Below, piece after piece: positions 47,968-57,755 of a stretch of 64,000 nt of DNA. The notes beneath the pieces were generated by a model. The model searched no databases and was not told where the DNA came from. It saw nothing but the letters and a program-made list of their open reading frames with translations. A program made the translations under genes and the position numbers. Origin of the DNA: Acidobacteria bacterium AB60 (GTDB lineage: Bacteria > Acidobacteriota > Terriglobia > Terriglobales > Acidobacteriaceae); NCBI GenBank assembly GCA_008682415.1, contig VANK01000004.1, positions 186,001 to 250,000 on the forward strand. Reading direction: 5' to 3'. The stretch's first letter is position 1. Each line of letters begins with the position of its first letter.

Positions 47968-49107
47968 CTACGGTTTGCCTTCAAGCGCGTAGTAGCCCTC
48001 CGGCGCTGAGACAAAGAGATCTTCCTTCTTTGCCTTCACTTCCACCTTGTGGAAGCCGCCTTCATCGTCTGCCTTGTCGGGTGTAAAGGTCAGCAGGTAC
48101 TGCGCGCGTATCTCTTCATCGACCAGCTTGTAGATCGCTTCAAGGTCGGCCGGCTTCTTGGCTTCATAGGCATGCCCGCCGGTACGCGTGGCGATCTGCT
48201 GCATGATCTTCTTGCCGTCCACCCCCGAGGCGCTCGTGGGCTCGGGATCGCGACGGCCGCCACCCCCGCCGCCGCTGCCCGGCCAGCCACCACCCATGCC
48301 GGGTCGGCGACGTTGCCCGGGGAACTCCGTTTCCGAACGCTCCTGCTGGCCTTTGAAGAAGATGGTATAGATCGCCAGGTTTGCGCGATCGGCAGCATCG
48401 ATGGCGTCGTTGAGCGTCTCCTTGCTGCCGCGATCGGCGCCGTTGGAGAAGAGCACCAGAATCTTGCGTCCGTCCTTCGACTTCATCAGTTCGTCGGACG
48501 CGAGATAGATGGCGTCATACAACTGGGTGCCATTGCGACCATGGCGAGCCGAGCCCCGGTCGTCTCCAGCGGTTTCGGGCCCCTGGTTGTCGTAACGCTC
48601 CTGCTTGGTGGGCCCCATATCCTCGAGTTCGCGGTTCAGCTTCTCCCGGGAATTGGTGAAATCCTCCAGCAGCTCCACCTCGCGATCGAAGTGGATCAGG
48701 AAGGCCTGATCCTTGGCATCGCTGTTCTCCGGCAGGACCGCGCTCACGAACTGGGTTGCGGCTTTGCGCTCCTCGTTCATGGCTCCGCCGACGGCCCTGC
48801 TGGTGTCCACCAGCAGGCCCACACGCAAGGGCTGGCTGCTTTCACGAGCAAGACTCTTGATGGTCTGGGGCCGTCCATCCTGCGACAGGGTCACGTCGTT
48901 TTTGGAGAGATCGTTGACCAGCGCCCCCTTCTTGTCGCGCACCGTAATCGGCAAGATCACGTCGCGCACGGCAGGTTTGGCGGCCGTTCCGGCAGGCGCC
49001 GGCGCTGGCTGTTGCGTGCCCCCCGACGATTCCAGGAAGGCTCCCGCCAAAGCAAGCATCGGGAGGGCGAACAGGGTCGATTTCCGCATAAAGCTGGGAG
49101 AAGGCAT
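47968..49107 (-). CDS. VWFA-related domain protein, exported (acidobacterial type)
   Basis: A 379-residue protein with a signal peptide (MRKSTLFALPMLALAGAF after a short extension). A small beta domain (about 45-95; VILPITVRDKKGALVNDLSK) precedes a von Willebrand A domain (about 100-340). Its first MIDAS strand reads VGLLVDTSRAVGG, where Arg replaces the Gly of the classical DxSGS, so metal-dependent adhesion may be altered. A Gly-rich loop (PGMGGGWPGSGGGGGG) is inserted at about 270-290. The layout matches the VWFA-related family expanded in Acidobacteriota. The start may be 49107 or 49089; neither has a clear SD. Confidence 0.85.
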   Translation of the reverse strand: MPSPSFMRKSTLFALPMLALAGAFLESSGGTQQPAPAPAGTAAKPAVRDVILPITVRDKKGALVNDLSKNDVTLSQDGRPQTIKSLARESSQPLRVGLLVDTSRAVGGAMNEERKAATQFVSAVLPENSDAKDQAFLIHFDREVELLEDFTNSREKLNRELEDMGPTKQERYDNQGPETAGDDRGSARHGRNGTQLYDAIYLASDELMKSKDGRKILVLFSNGADRGSKETLNDAIDAADRANLAIYTIFFKGQQERSETEFPGQRRRPGMGGGWPGSGGGGGGRRDPEPTSASGVDGKKIMQQIATRTGGHAYEAKKPADLEAIYKLVDEEIRAQYLLTFTPDKADDEGGFHKVEVKAKKEDLFVSAPEGYYALEGKP

Positions 49108-49476
49108 AGGTTCGTTCGTCTGTTTAGACGCGTTGGCAGGTCGAGAGTTGCGCGGTATTTCCGAGGCGCATCCGGTTCGGCATGCTCTGTTGGCGGCAAC
49201 CGCGGCGACCGGACTCGCTGGGAAGAGCTGGAGCTCCGGGGAACGCCGCTGGATACGTTTTCCGGCTCCTCTTCCCTCCCCGGGCTGCGGTGCAAGCAGC
49301 CGGCGCCCTTCAATTCATCGCTCCGCAATGGCACCGGGGAGAAAAACTGCATCCATACTAAGCAGAGCCTGATTGGAACTGGCGGGGGAACCTGGACCCG
49401 GCTGGCCAGGCCGGCAAAAGGCAGCAGATAGGCTCCGGTGCCTCCCAAATCCTAGACGAGGACTACATCTAAAGCT
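49108..49476. other. 369-bp divergent intergenic region
   Basis: Lies between the VWFA gene (minus) and the metallophosphoesterase gene (plus). It must contain both promoters. Several GC-rich inverted repeats occur (for example CCGGC-TGGCCAG-GCCGG around 49395-49412). I see no RNA gene or small coding frame that I would call. Confidence 0.4.
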
Positions 49477-50391
49477 ATGGAAACACCTGGATCTTTCCCC
49501 AGCCAGCAGTGGACCCGCCGCAGTCTCTTGAAGACGCTTGCGTACGGCACCGTCGGCACCGCGTTGTACGCCGGCGAGGTGGAGCGTCACTGGATCGACG
49601 TGGTCCACCAGGACGTCTTCCTGAGTGGCCTTCCGGCGGATTTTCACGGGATGACGGTCGCCCAGTTGAGCGATATCCACCTCAACGAATACACGGAGCC
49701 GTTCCTGCTGCGGGAAGCGGTCGACGAGATTAACCGGCTTCGCCCGGACATGGTGCTGTTGACAGGCGATTACGTGAGCGCCGAAGTTCTGCCGAAGAAG
49801 ATGACCATGCACGCGGCGGGGGAGTGCGCCAGCCTGCTGAGCCAGCTCAAGTGCCCGCAGCGCTACGCCATTCTGGGCAACCACGATTGCATCGCCGGGG
49901 AGGAAGAGATCACTGACTCCCTTCGGCAGAATGGCATCCCGGTGCTGCGCAATGCCTATGTTCCCATCGAGCGCGGCCGCGGGCGGATCTGGCTTGCGGG
50001 CCTTGAAGACCCCCTCTGCGGCAATCCGGACCCTGACCGTGCCATCCCCGCAAGCATTCGCAATCAAAGCGGCGAACCCGTGATTCTCATGTGCCATGCC
50101 CCCGACTTTGTGGATGAGCTGATCGCCCATCCCGCGGGACAGGCGGTCTCGTTCATGCTGAGCGGTCACACCCACGGCGGCCAGGTGCGTATCCCCATGG
50201 TGGGGGCGTTCCACCTTCCTCCTTACGGGCGCAAGTACATCGAAGGCTGGTTTCCCTTCGGCAATCTGCAGCTCTACGTGAACCGCGGCATCGGCAGCGT
50301 GGGTGTACCCTTCCGGTTCAACTGCCGGCCGGAGATCACCTTGTTCACCCTGCGGCCGGAGCGCGCCAACCCCGGCATGATCAAGTCCTGA
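49477..50391 (+). CDS. Metallophosphoesterase, YkuE/YaeI-like, Tat-exported
   Basis: A 304-residue protein with a twin-arginine signal (TRRSLLKTLAYGTVG). The calcineurin-like dimetal motifs are complete: QLSDIHL, LLTGDYV, AILGNHD, LMCHAPDF and LSGHTHGGQV. The closest characterised relatives, YkuE/YaeI, act on phosphoesters of lipids or nucleotides at the membrane surface; the substrate here is not known. It is followed by serB after 55 bp on the same strand. Confidence 0.92.
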   Translation: METPGSFPSQQWTRRSLLKTLAYGTVGTALYAGEVERHWIDVVHQDVFLSGLPADFHGMTVAQLSDIHLNEYTEPFLLREAVDEINRLRPDMVLLTGDYVSAEVLPKKMTMHAAGECASLLSQLKCPQRYAILGNHDCIAGEEEITDSLRQNGIPVLRNAYVPIERGRGRIWLAGLEDPLCGNPDPDRAIPASIRNQSGEPVILMCHAPDFVDELIAHPAGQAVSFMLSGHTHGGQVRIPMVGAFHLPPYGRKYIEGWFPFGNLQLYVNRGIGSVGVPFRFNCRPEITLFTLRPERANPGMIKS

Positions 50392-50446
50392 GATCCTCTG
50401 GCAAACGGGCCCGTCCTCGCTTCAGCCGTTATAGTGAGGGGAGGAC

Positions 50447-51706
50447 ATGAACTTCGCCCCTCTCCCCTCGACCTTCCTCGTACATTTTTCCGGCCCGGAC
50501 AAACCAGGACTTACCGCCGCCCTCACCGCGGCTCTTGTGGAGCGTGCCGTGCGCATCCTCGACATCGGCCAGGCGGTTGTGCACGAGAACGTCTCGCTCG
50601 GCATCCTGCTGGAGACGCCGGCGGGCTGCGACTTTGCGGCGCTGCGCGCGGTGCTGCATCACCGTGCCCACGAATTGGGGTTGCTGGCGCGATTCACGCC
50701 GGTCGGCGGCGACGCCCTTCAACACTGGGAACACGGATTGCATCATCAACAGTTCATCGTGACCGTGCTGGGCCACGCCATTACCGCGGAACAGCTTGCG
50801 CGGGTCAGCCAGCTCATCGCGGCGCGCGGCATGAATATCGAACGCATCGAGCGTCTCTCCGGCCAGCTCTCTCCCAGCGACCCCGCGGCCAACGCATGCG
50901 TCGAGCTCCTGCTGACCGGGCATCCGTCTCAGGAGGCCGATCTGCGCGCCGACTTCCTCGCCGCGGCGCAGGATCTTTCCATCGATATCGCGTGCCAGCG
51001 CGAGAGCATCTTCCGCCGCAACCGCCGGCTGTTCGCCTTCGATATGGACTCGACGCTGATTCAGGGCGAGGTGATCGACGAGTTGGCAGCCATGGCCGGC
51101 GTGGGCGATCAGGTCTCCGCCATCACCCGCGCTGCCATGCGCGGCGAACTGGACTTCGATGCGAGCTTCACCCGGCGCCTTGCTCTGCTGAAAGGCCTTC
51201 CCGCGGAGCGCGTTCTCGCCCTCATCGATCGCATCCCGCTTGCAGACGGGGCGGAGCGGCTGATTGGAACTCTTCGCATGCTCGGCTACAAGACGGCTAT
51301 CCTCTCAGGCGGCTTCACGTTCTTCGCGCGCGCCCTGCAGCAACGGCTCGGTATCGACTATGTCTACGCAAATGAGCTGGAGATGGCAGACGGAAAGGTC
51401 ACCGGTCAGGTCCTCCCGCCCATCATTAACGGCGCGCGCAAGGCCGCGCTGTTGGCGGAGATCGCGGCGAGCGAAGGCATCTCGCTGGAGCAGGTCGTCG
51501 CGGTCGGCGACGGCGCCAACGACATCCCCATGCTGAACCTGGCCGGCATGGGAATCGCCTACCGGGCCAAGCCGCTGGTCAGGGAACGCGCCGACCAATC
51601 CATATCGTTCCTGGGTCTCGATGGTCTGCTGTACCTGCTCGGCGTGCGTGACCGCGATCTGCAAGCGCATCTCCGGACTCAACCCGCGGCCAGAGTCACT
51701 GCATAG
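50447..51706 (+). CDS. serB: Phosphoserine phosphatase with two N-terminal ACT-like domains
   Basis: A 419-residue enzyme catalysing the last step of serine synthesis. Residues about 1-175 hold two ACT-like regulatory modules (FLVHFSGPDKPGLTAALTAA and QFIVTVLGHAITAEQLARVS), as in mycobacterial SerB2. The HAD domain follows: FDMDSTLIQGEVIDELA (nucleophile Asp), ILSGGFTFF (Ser/Thr motif II), the Lys in ARKAALLAE, and VVAVGDGANDIPML (Mg site). GGGGAGG precedes the ATG. Its 3' end is 17 bp from that of the diguanylate cyclase gene. Confidence 0.94.
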   Translation: MNFAPLPSTFLVHFSGPDKPGLTAALTAALVERAVRILDIGQAVVHENVSLGILLETPAGCDFAALRAVLHHRAHELGLLARFTPVGGDALQHWEHGLHHQQFIVTVLGHAITAEQLARVSQLIAARGMNIERIERLSGQLSPSDPAANACVELLLTGHPSQEADLRADFLAAAQDLSIDIACQRESIFRRNRRLFAFDMDSTLIQGEVIDELAAMAGVGDQVSAITRAAMRGELDFDASFTRRLALLKGLPAERVLALIDRIPLADGAERLIGTLRMLGYKTAILSGGFTFFARALQQRLGIDYVYANELEMADGKVTGQVLPPIINGARKAALLAEIAASEGISLEQVVAVGDGANDIPMLNLAGMGIAYRAKPLVRERADQSISFLGLDGLLYLLGVRDRDLQAHLRTQPAARVTA

Positions 51707-51723
51707 CGCAAACGGCGCACCAA

Positions 51724-54636
51724 TCAGCCGGCAACCTGGATCAGGTTGCGGCCCAGGCTTTTGGCTTTGTACAACGCACGGTCTGCGGCGGAGACGAGAT
51801 CCTCGCACTTCCAGAGACTTGCCGCATTGGCAGTGGCGACTCCGGCGCTGACGGTAAGAGGCGCGCCCGGTGTGGCGGGATGCGGGAGGTTGAGTTCCTC
51901 AATCTCCATCCGCAAGAGTTCGGCGATCCGCGCGGCTTCGGCGGCATTGGTCGACGGGAGTATCAGCGCGAACTCCTCGCCCCCGATGCGGGCCGCGAGA
52001 TCGTTTGTCCGGCGCGCCATCTGCGCAATCTGGCGCGCTACAACAACCAGGTATTGGTCGCCCTTCTGATGGCCCGCGGAATCGTTCAGCGCTTTGAAGT
52101 GGTCCACATCGATCAGGATCAGCGACAGGGTGGCATCCGACCGGGTCAGGCGCGCGCACTCCTGCTTCATCGTCTCATCGAAGCGGCGGCGGTTTGCCAG
52201 ACCGGTGAGCGGATCGAGGGTGGACAACCTGAGGAGTTCCTCGTTGGCCTCGCGAAGATTGTGGGTCTTCTCGTCCACCATCTCCTGCAGCCGCGTTTCG
52301 CGAATGCGCGCGGCGATTGTGCGCAGGCGGAACACCGCCGAAACTGCCACCAAGGGCAGAAACGCCAGCAGCGCGAGGAACCAGCCGCGACGGTACCACG
52401 GCGTCTCCATCACGAAAGGAAACTTCGCCGTGAGCGGGCTCCACACCCCGAACCGATCGCGAACCTGCACCTCGAGCTCATAGGTCCCGGGAGCCAGCCT
52501 GGCCAGCTCCAATTGCCTTTGCGTCGTCTCTGTCCAGGCGGCGCCGGCTTCCAGGCGATACCGGAACGCCAGGCTGCTGTCGTGCACCGCGTTGGGCGCG
52601 GCGAATCGCGCCACCAGGGCTCCCGCAGAGGCAGGAAAAGACGGATTGCGCAGAGGCAGGATCTCGGCCCGGCCCATGCGCAGCTCGGTGAACACCACAG
52701 CCGGAGAGACGGCCGCCTTCTTGTCAGTGCGCGGTTTGAAATGGGAGAGTCCGCCGCTGGTTCCAATCCAGAGGGATCCATCCGGGGCGGCGGCGAATCC
52801 GCCGATGTCGCAGTCATCCCAGATCAATCCGTCGCTCCGATCGTAGTGAGCCCAGTGCGCGCCATCCCATTCATCCAGGCCGTGCTCGGTTCCTGCCCAG
52901 AGATGGCCCGCGTGATCGAAACTGAGGAAATAGATCAGGCCGTCGGTCCCCGGCCTCTGCACTCCGCGATAAAGCGTGGCCCCACCGGCGGATGTGCCCG
53001 AACCCGGACCGCTCGGTGCCAGCGCCACCCGGTCGATTCCGCCGCCGTGCGTGTAGCCCACCCAGATCGATCCCTCCGGATCCGGGCCGAGCGCCGAAAC
53101 CGCCTGATTGCTCAGGCCGTCCGCCTTATCCCAGTGGTGCCATTGGCCGCCGATCAGTCCGTATAGCCCGCTGTCGCCACCCGCCCAGATCGCACCATCC
53201 GCGCCTTCGACAACCATCCAGAACCACGTCGACGGCAAGTCAGCTATGCGCGCAAACAGCTCATAGGGCGCAGTCGCCAGAAACACACCCGCGTCCGTCG
53301 CCGCCCACAGGCGCTGCTGTCGATCGAAGCGGATGGTAAACACCCGTTTGCCCGTGAGCCCTTGCCGCTCCGCAAACCAGGTCACCGCGCCACTGCGCGG
53401 CTGATAGCGCGCCACTCCCGATCCGACCGTGCCCACCCACAGATCGCCCGCCGCGTCCGTCTGCAGCGAGTGCACCGGAATCCCCGAAAGCCGCGGCACC
53501 AGCTTCCAATCCATGCCCGAGGCCCGTGGCTGGCCCCGGACCAGCCCGGCCTCCGTGCCCACCCACACCGAGCCGTCACCCTGCGGCAGCATCTCGTAGA
53601 CGTTATCGCTGGGAAGACCGCTGTTCGAGGAGTAGCTCTCCCACGCGCGGTACCCGCGCCACTCGATCAGCCCACGGCCCCCCGTCCCAATCCACAATGA
53701 GTGCTGTCGATCTTCAAACGCCGCAAACACGCCGCCACGAAGCCCCACCCGCCGGTCGATCGTCTCCCAGTTGTTTCCATCGCCAATCAACAACCCGTCG
53801 GGCGTGCCCAGCAGGATCCGGCCCTCTTCATCCAGAGCCGGCGTTCCGGTGATGACCGCGCCTGAAACCGGAGTGTTCGGCCGGCGGAACTTCGCTTCGT
53901 CCTTCGGCCATTCGAAGACACCGGAGTTGCGCGCCCGCACCCACAGGTTTCCCGCGCCATCGCGCACCACCGCGGCCAGCGGCACCCCAGGCAAGCCATC
54001 CTTCTCGTCGAAGACCCGAAGCCCATCACTTTGCAGAGCGCACAGCCGGACGCCGCATCCGAACCACACGGCCTTGTCTTCCACGAATACTCCCGAGACC
54101 GGCTCCTCTGGAGCGCCCTCTTGTGGATACACTCGCCGAAACGAAGGCGCGCTCTGACCCGGCGCCATTTCCATCACGTACAGGCCCGCGTCGGTCGTCA
54201 GATAGGTGTGACCGCGTCCGTCGGACTGAATGCCCTGCGCCCAGCTCACCGTCTTGAACGGAGCAGAAAGCTTCTCAAACCGGTTGGCCCGCAGCCGGAA
54301 CAGGCCCACCGATCCGCCCACCAGCAGCGCACCGTCGGGAGCCTCCCCGAACGCCACGCCCGCCACCGCAGGGATTCCCTGTTCGGGCCCAAAGGCCTGG
54401 AAGCGGTCGCCGTCGTAGCGGAACAGCCCATTCTCCGTACTCACCCAGAGAAAACCGTCCCGGTCCTGGAAGATCTTCTGGACTGAGAGATCGGCCAGGC
54501 CGTCCGCGCTCACGAAGGTGCGCAGGCTGTACTCCTGCGCTCCCGCAGCGCCGCACAGCAGCAGCACGGCGCTCAGCAGCCACGCACACCTTGTTCTCAC
54601 GGCAAGTGGGAAAACACTCCGTCCCATCGGCATCAA
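51724..54636 (-). CDS. Beta-propeller (Reg_prop/Y_Y_Y) diguanylate cyclase
   Basis: A 970-residue sensor. Signal peptide (about 1-33), then two seven-bladed ligand-binding-type propellers (about 35-665) built of blades such as DRDGFLWVSTENGLFRYDGD and DAAGDLWVGTVGSGVARYQP. A Y_Y_Y domain (about 680-755), one membrane helix (GWFLALLAFLPLVAVSAVF, about 760-778), a short coiled coil and a GGDEF domain (about 810-970) follow. The active-site motif GGEEF is intact, and RTND five residues before it is a proper inhibitory I-site (RxxD). It should make c-di-GMP in response to an extracytoplasmic, probably carbohydrate-like, signal and be inhibited by product. Replacement of the usual hybrid histidine kinase output by GGDEF is known in some phyla. 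Confidence 0.92.
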   Translation of the reverse strand: MMPMGRSVFPLAVRTRCAWLLSAVLLLCGAAGAQEYSLRTFVSADGLADLSVQKIFQDRDGFLWVSTENGLFRYDGDRFQAFGPEQGIPAVAGVAFGEAPDGALLVGGSVGLFRLRANRFEKLSAPFKTVSWAQGIQSDGRGHTYLTTDAGLYVMEMAPGQSAPSFRRVYPQEGAPEEPVSGVFVEDKAVWFGCGVRLCALQSDGLRVFDEKDGLPGVPLAAVVRDGAGNLWVRARNSGVFEWPKDEAKFRRPNTPVSGAVITGTPALDEEGRILLGTPDGLLIGDGNNWETIDRRVGLRGGVFAAFEDRQHSLWIGTGGRGLIEWRGYRAWESYSSNSGLPSDNVYEMLPQGDGSVWVGTEAGLVRGQPRASGMDWKLVPRLSGIPVHSLQTDAAGDLWVGTVGSGVARYQPRSGAVTWFAERQGLTGKRVFTIRFDRQQRLWAATDAGVFLATAPYELFARIADLPSTWFWMVVEGADGAIWAGGDSGLYGLIGGQWHHWDKADGLSNQAVSALGPDPEGSIWVGYTHGGGIDRVALAPSGPGSGTSAGGATLYRGVQRPGTDGLIYFLSFDHAGHLWAGTEHGLDEWDGAHWAHYDRSDGLIWDDCDIGGFAAAPDGSLWIGTSGGLSHFKPRTDKKAAVSPAVVFTELRMGRAEILPLRNPSFPASAGALVARFAAPNAVHDSSLAFRYRLEAGAAWTETTQRQLELARLAPGTYELEVQVRDRFGVWSPLTAKFPFVMETPWYRRGWFLALLAFLPLVAVSAVFRLRTIAARIRETRLQEMVDEKTHNLREANEELLRLSTLDPLTGLANRRRFDETMKQECARLTRSDATLSLILIDVDHFKALNDSAGHQKGDQYLVVVARQIAQMARRTNDLAARIGGEEFALILPSTNAAEAARIAELLRMEIEELNLPHPATPGAPLTVSAGVATANAASLWKCEDLVSAADRALYKAKSLGRNLIQVAG

Positions 54637-54732
54637 GCCTGCAGAATCTAAAAATATGACAGCGGATTCGTGTTCATCCTAAATCAATCCTCGCCACTGG
54701 TCCCAATTTCACCGCCCTTCGCACCCTTCTCC

Positions 54733-54770
54733 TTGACAATCTACATATGCTCGCTTATGTGTAGATTGTC
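54733..54770 (+). promoter_or_regulatory. padR promoter with overlapping operator
   Basis: TTGACA (54733-54738), 17 bp, then TATGTG (54756-54761) make a strong promoter. An inverted repeat with 11-bp perfect arms, GACAATCTACA (54735-54745) and TGTAGATTGTC (54760-54770), covers it entirely. The SD AGGAG follows at 54772. The inner CATA-TATG-like half sites fit the ATGT-N-ACAT pattern of PadR operators. This indicates autorepression of padR and the permease. Confidence 0.8.
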
Positions 54771-54785
54771 TAGGAGAAGATCCGC

Positions 54786-55124
54786 ATGGCCCCGCTGGAA
54801 AAGGCTGATCTGCTGCAGGGCACTCTCGACCTGCTCATCCTGAAGGTCGTCGCCCTCGGCCCGGTGCACGGTTACGGCATCTCGCAACGCATCCGCCAGA
54901 TCTCGGAAGAGGTCCTGCAGGTGCAACAGGGCTCCCTCTATCCTGCGCTGCATCGCCTCGAAAAGAAGGGATGGCTCGAAGCGGACTGGGGCGAATCCGA
55001 CAACGGCCGCCAGGCAAAGTTCTACCGCCTCTCTGCGAAAGGCCGCAGGCAGTTGGCCGCCGAAGAAGAAACCTGGGAACGCCTCTCACGGGCAGTCACC
55101 CTAATACTCCAGACAGCGCGCTAG
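54786..55124 (+). CDS. PadR family transcriptional repressor
   Basis: A 112-residue winged-helix protein of the short PadR-s1 type. LLQGTLDLLILKVVALGPVH, GYGISQRIRQISEEVLQVQQ, GSLYPALHRLEKKGWLEADW and YRLSAKGRRQL are consensus. It dimerises through its C-terminal helix and is released from DNA by small ligands or stress signals. It lies 9 nt upstream of the ADOP permease, the standard acidobacterial PadR-ADOP pair. Confidence 0.95.
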   Translation: MAPLEKADLLQGTLDLLILKVVALGPVHGYGISQRIRQISEEVLQVQQGSLYPALHRLEKKGWLEADWGESDNGRQAKFYRLSAKGRRQLAAEEETWERLSRAVTLILQTAR

Positions 55125-55133
55125 GAGGATGCC

Positions 55134-57710
55134 ATGAAGCGTCGCCCACCTTCCGCCGACGACTCAATAGATCGCGAGATCGCCTTCCACATCGACGAGC
55201 TGACACACCGCTTTATTGAAGAGGGTGTGCCGCCTGGAGAAGCGCGCAGGCGCGCTCTACTGGAGTTCGGCGGACGCGAGCAGGTGAAGCAGAGCCTCCG
55301 CGAAGTGCAAACCTGGCCCTTCGCCGAGCATCTGTTCTTCCATCTCCAAGCCGCCATTCGGTTCATCCGCAAAGCTCCCGGCTTCTCAGTCGCCGTAGGA
55401 TTGACCCTGGCCTTCGCAATCGGCGCCAACAGCGCGGTCTTCTCCGCGATCGACGCCATCATCTTCCGCGCGCTGCCCTTCCCGGAGAGCGATCAGCTCC
55501 TCGTCCTCTCGCAGCGCAATACACAGGGTCGCGATACCAATCCGTTTGTCGCTCCGGTTCGGCTGGAAGAGTGGAACCAGTTGAATTCGACCCTTCAGGC
55601 GGTCAGCGGCTACTACACCGACGATCTCTCTGAAACCTCAGGTCCGCTTCCGGAAAAAGTGACTGAAGCACTGGTGGCGCCTCGTTTCCTTCAGGTGATG
55701 GGAGTATCGCCCGCACTTGGACGCGGCTTCACAACCGGCGAAGAGCATTGGGGCGGTCCCAACGCTGCGCTGATCAGTTATGCCTTTTGGCAGCGTAGAT
55801 TCAATGGCGATCCAAACACCGTTGGCAAAAAGCTCCATGTCGACAAGTATTCCTACACGATCGTGGGAATCATGCCGGCATCCTTCCAATTCCCCAGTCG
55901 CGACGTGGACGTGTGGTGTACGAGTGCGCCGGACGCTCCATTTGCGCAGCGCCGCGATGCAACATGGTTCACCGTCATCGGGAGAATGAAGCCCGGCGTG
56001 ACGATTCAGAAGGCTACCGCCGATCTTCGCGCGGTGCAGTCGGAACTCGGCAAGCAGTTCCCCAAGCCCGACAGCCAATTCACCGTGGATGCGGTCGCGC
56101 TCAAGGAGACGGTGGTCGGGTCGATCCGCGATTCACTGTGGCTTCTGTATGGATCGGTCACACTGCTGCTGCTCATCGCGTGCTCCAACATTGCAGCCCT
56201 GCTGCTTGCGCGCACCGCGCAGCGCGAGCAGGAGATCTCCATCCGCTACTCGCTGGGCGCATCCCGCACAACCATCATGGTGCAAATCTTCAGCGAGGTC
56301 TTCGGCCTGGCCCTCCTGGGCTCTATGGCCGGACTGCTGGTGGCGGCAGTTGCGGCGCGCGGATTCCATCGGCTTGCCGACACGCTGCCTCGCGCCACTG
56401 AGATCACGCTCAACTGGAAGATCGTCGGCTACTCGCTGCTCGTTGCCGGACTCACCACAATCTTGTGCGGCCTCATTCCGGCAGTGCGCGGCACACGCCG
56501 TGGACTGGCCAGTTCGCTTGCACACAATTCGCGAACCCAGGTTTCAGTGCGCAACCGCCTGCAATGGACGCTCGTCGGCGTACAGGTCGCGTTCGCCGTC
56601 GCGCTGCTGCTGGGGGCTGGTCTCCTGCTGCGCAGCATGCAACAGATTGCGCGCGTATCGCCGGGCTTTGACCCAAGCCACGTCTTGACGCTGCAGGTGA
56701 GCGGCTCCTGGGCGGAAACAGCCGACAAAGACGCCCTCTCTGCGCGCATTCGGCGGACGCTTGATGGCTTGCGGACGCTCCCCGGGGTAGAGGCGGATGC
56801 CACCTCGGGGACATTGCCCGGCGCGTCGTATCTCTATCAGCTCGAATTCAAGGTCGACGGCAAATCGGAACCGGGCCACCCGCTGTATGCCGACAGCCGA
56901 TACGTCTCCGGCGGCTACTTTGAAACGGTAGGCATTCCCATCCTGCTGGGAGATCCCTGCCGGCTCTCCTCGAAAACACTCGAGGTGATTGTGAACCGCA
57001 CCTTCGCTGATCGCTATCTCAACGGGTCCCCGATCGGCCATCAGCTATCAAGAGCGGAAGGAGACTTCCTTCCCACGGCGATCATCCGCGGTGTGGCCGC
57101 CGACGCCCACGAGGAAGGGATCAACAAAGCGCCCGTGCCCACCGTCTACACCTGCTACAGCGCGCCCGGGCCGTTTCCAAATTACCTGATCCGCACGCAC
57201 GGCGATCCCGCTGTCCTGGCCGATGCCGTTCGCCGCCGCCTCCACGAGCTCGAACCCAGCCGCTCCGTCTACGCGGTCTCCACCCTGCAGGATCACCTCG
57301 ACAACTCTCTGGCAGAGAACCGCCTGCGTACCCTTCTTCTCACCCTCTTCGCCGTCTCCGCGGTCTCGCTGGCCTGCATCGGCCTCTACGGCACCCTCAG
57401 CTATCTCGCCCGGCTTCGCCGCAAGGAAGTCGGCGTGCGCCTTGCCCTGGGAGCCCTGCGCTCCCAGATCGTCGCTCGGTTCCTGGGCCAGGGCCTGCGC
57501 GTCACCGGCTGCGGCTGCCTTGCCGGCCTGGCCCTGGGCTTCGCCTTCAGCCGCGTGCTGCACGGAATGCTCTACGGCGTGACAGCCGTCGATCCCCTCA
57601 CCTACGCCGGCGTCGCCGCCCTCGTCCTCACCATCGCAACGTTGGCTCTGCTCTTCCCTGCCCTCCGCGCCTCGCGCGTCCAGCCGGCTAAGGTGCTCCG
57701 GGATCAATAG
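55134..57710 (+). CDS. ADOP-type ABC permease (FtsX/MacB_PCD duplicated), PadR-controlled
   Basis: An 858-residue inner-membrane protein. A cytoplasmic N-terminus of about 80 residues (SIDREIAFHIDELTHRFIEE, GVPPGEARRRALLEFGGREQ) is typical of acidobacterial duplicated orphan permeases. Two modules follow, each with a membrane helix, a MacB-type periplasmic domain and an FtsX core: GLTLAFAIGANSAVFSAIDA, LLLIACSNIAALLLARTAQR and GASRTTIMVQIFSEVFGLAL in the first; RNRLQWTLVGVQVAFAVALL and LGALRSQIVARFLGQGLRVT in the second. No ATPase gene accompanies it. MacB-like export of a toxic compound sensed by PadR is a reasonable guess. Confidence 0.92.
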   Translation: MKRRPPSADDSIDREIAFHIDELTHRFIEEGVPPGEARRRALLEFGGREQVKQSLREVQTWPFAEHLFFHLQAAIRFIRKAPGFSVAVGLTLAFAIGANSAVFSAIDAIIFRALPFPESDQLLVLSQRNTQGRDTNPFVAPVRLEEWNQLNSTLQAVSGYYTDDLSETSGPLPEKVTEALVAPRFLQVMGVSPALGRGFTTGEEHWGGPNAALISYAFWQRRFNGDPNTVGKKLHVDKYSYTIVGIMPASFQFPSRDVDVWCTSAPDAPFAQRRDATWFTVIGRMKPGVTIQKATADLRAVQSELGKQFPKPDSQFTVDAVALKETVVGSIRDSLWLLYGSVTLLLLIACSNIAALLLARTAQREQEISIRYSLGASRTTIMVQIFSEVFGLALLGSMAGLLVAAVAARGFHRLADTLPRATEITLNWKIVGYSLLVAGLTTILCGLIPAVRGTRRGLASSLAHNSRTQVSVRNRLQWTLVGVQVAFAVALLLGAGLLLRSMQQIARVSPGFDPSHVLTLQVSGSWAETADKDALSARIRRTLDGLRTLPGVEADATSGTLPGASYLYQLEFKVDGKSEPGHPLYADSRYVSGGYFETVGIPILLGDPCRLSSKTLEVIVNRTFADRYLNGSPIGHQLSRAEGDFLPTAIIRGVAADAHEEGINKAPVPTVYTCYSAPGPFPNYLIRTHGDPAVLADAVRRRLHELEPSRSVYAVSTLQDHLDNSLAENRLRTLLLTLFAVSAVSLACIGLYGTLSYLARLRRKEVGVRLALGALRSQIVARFLGQGLRVTGCGCLAGLALGFAFSRVLHGMLYGVTAVDPLTYAGVAALVLTIATLALLFPALRASRVQPAKVLRDQ

Positions 57711-57755
57711 GCAGCGTTCGAACTCCAACCGGCGCCGCGCAGGCTGATGCGCTTT

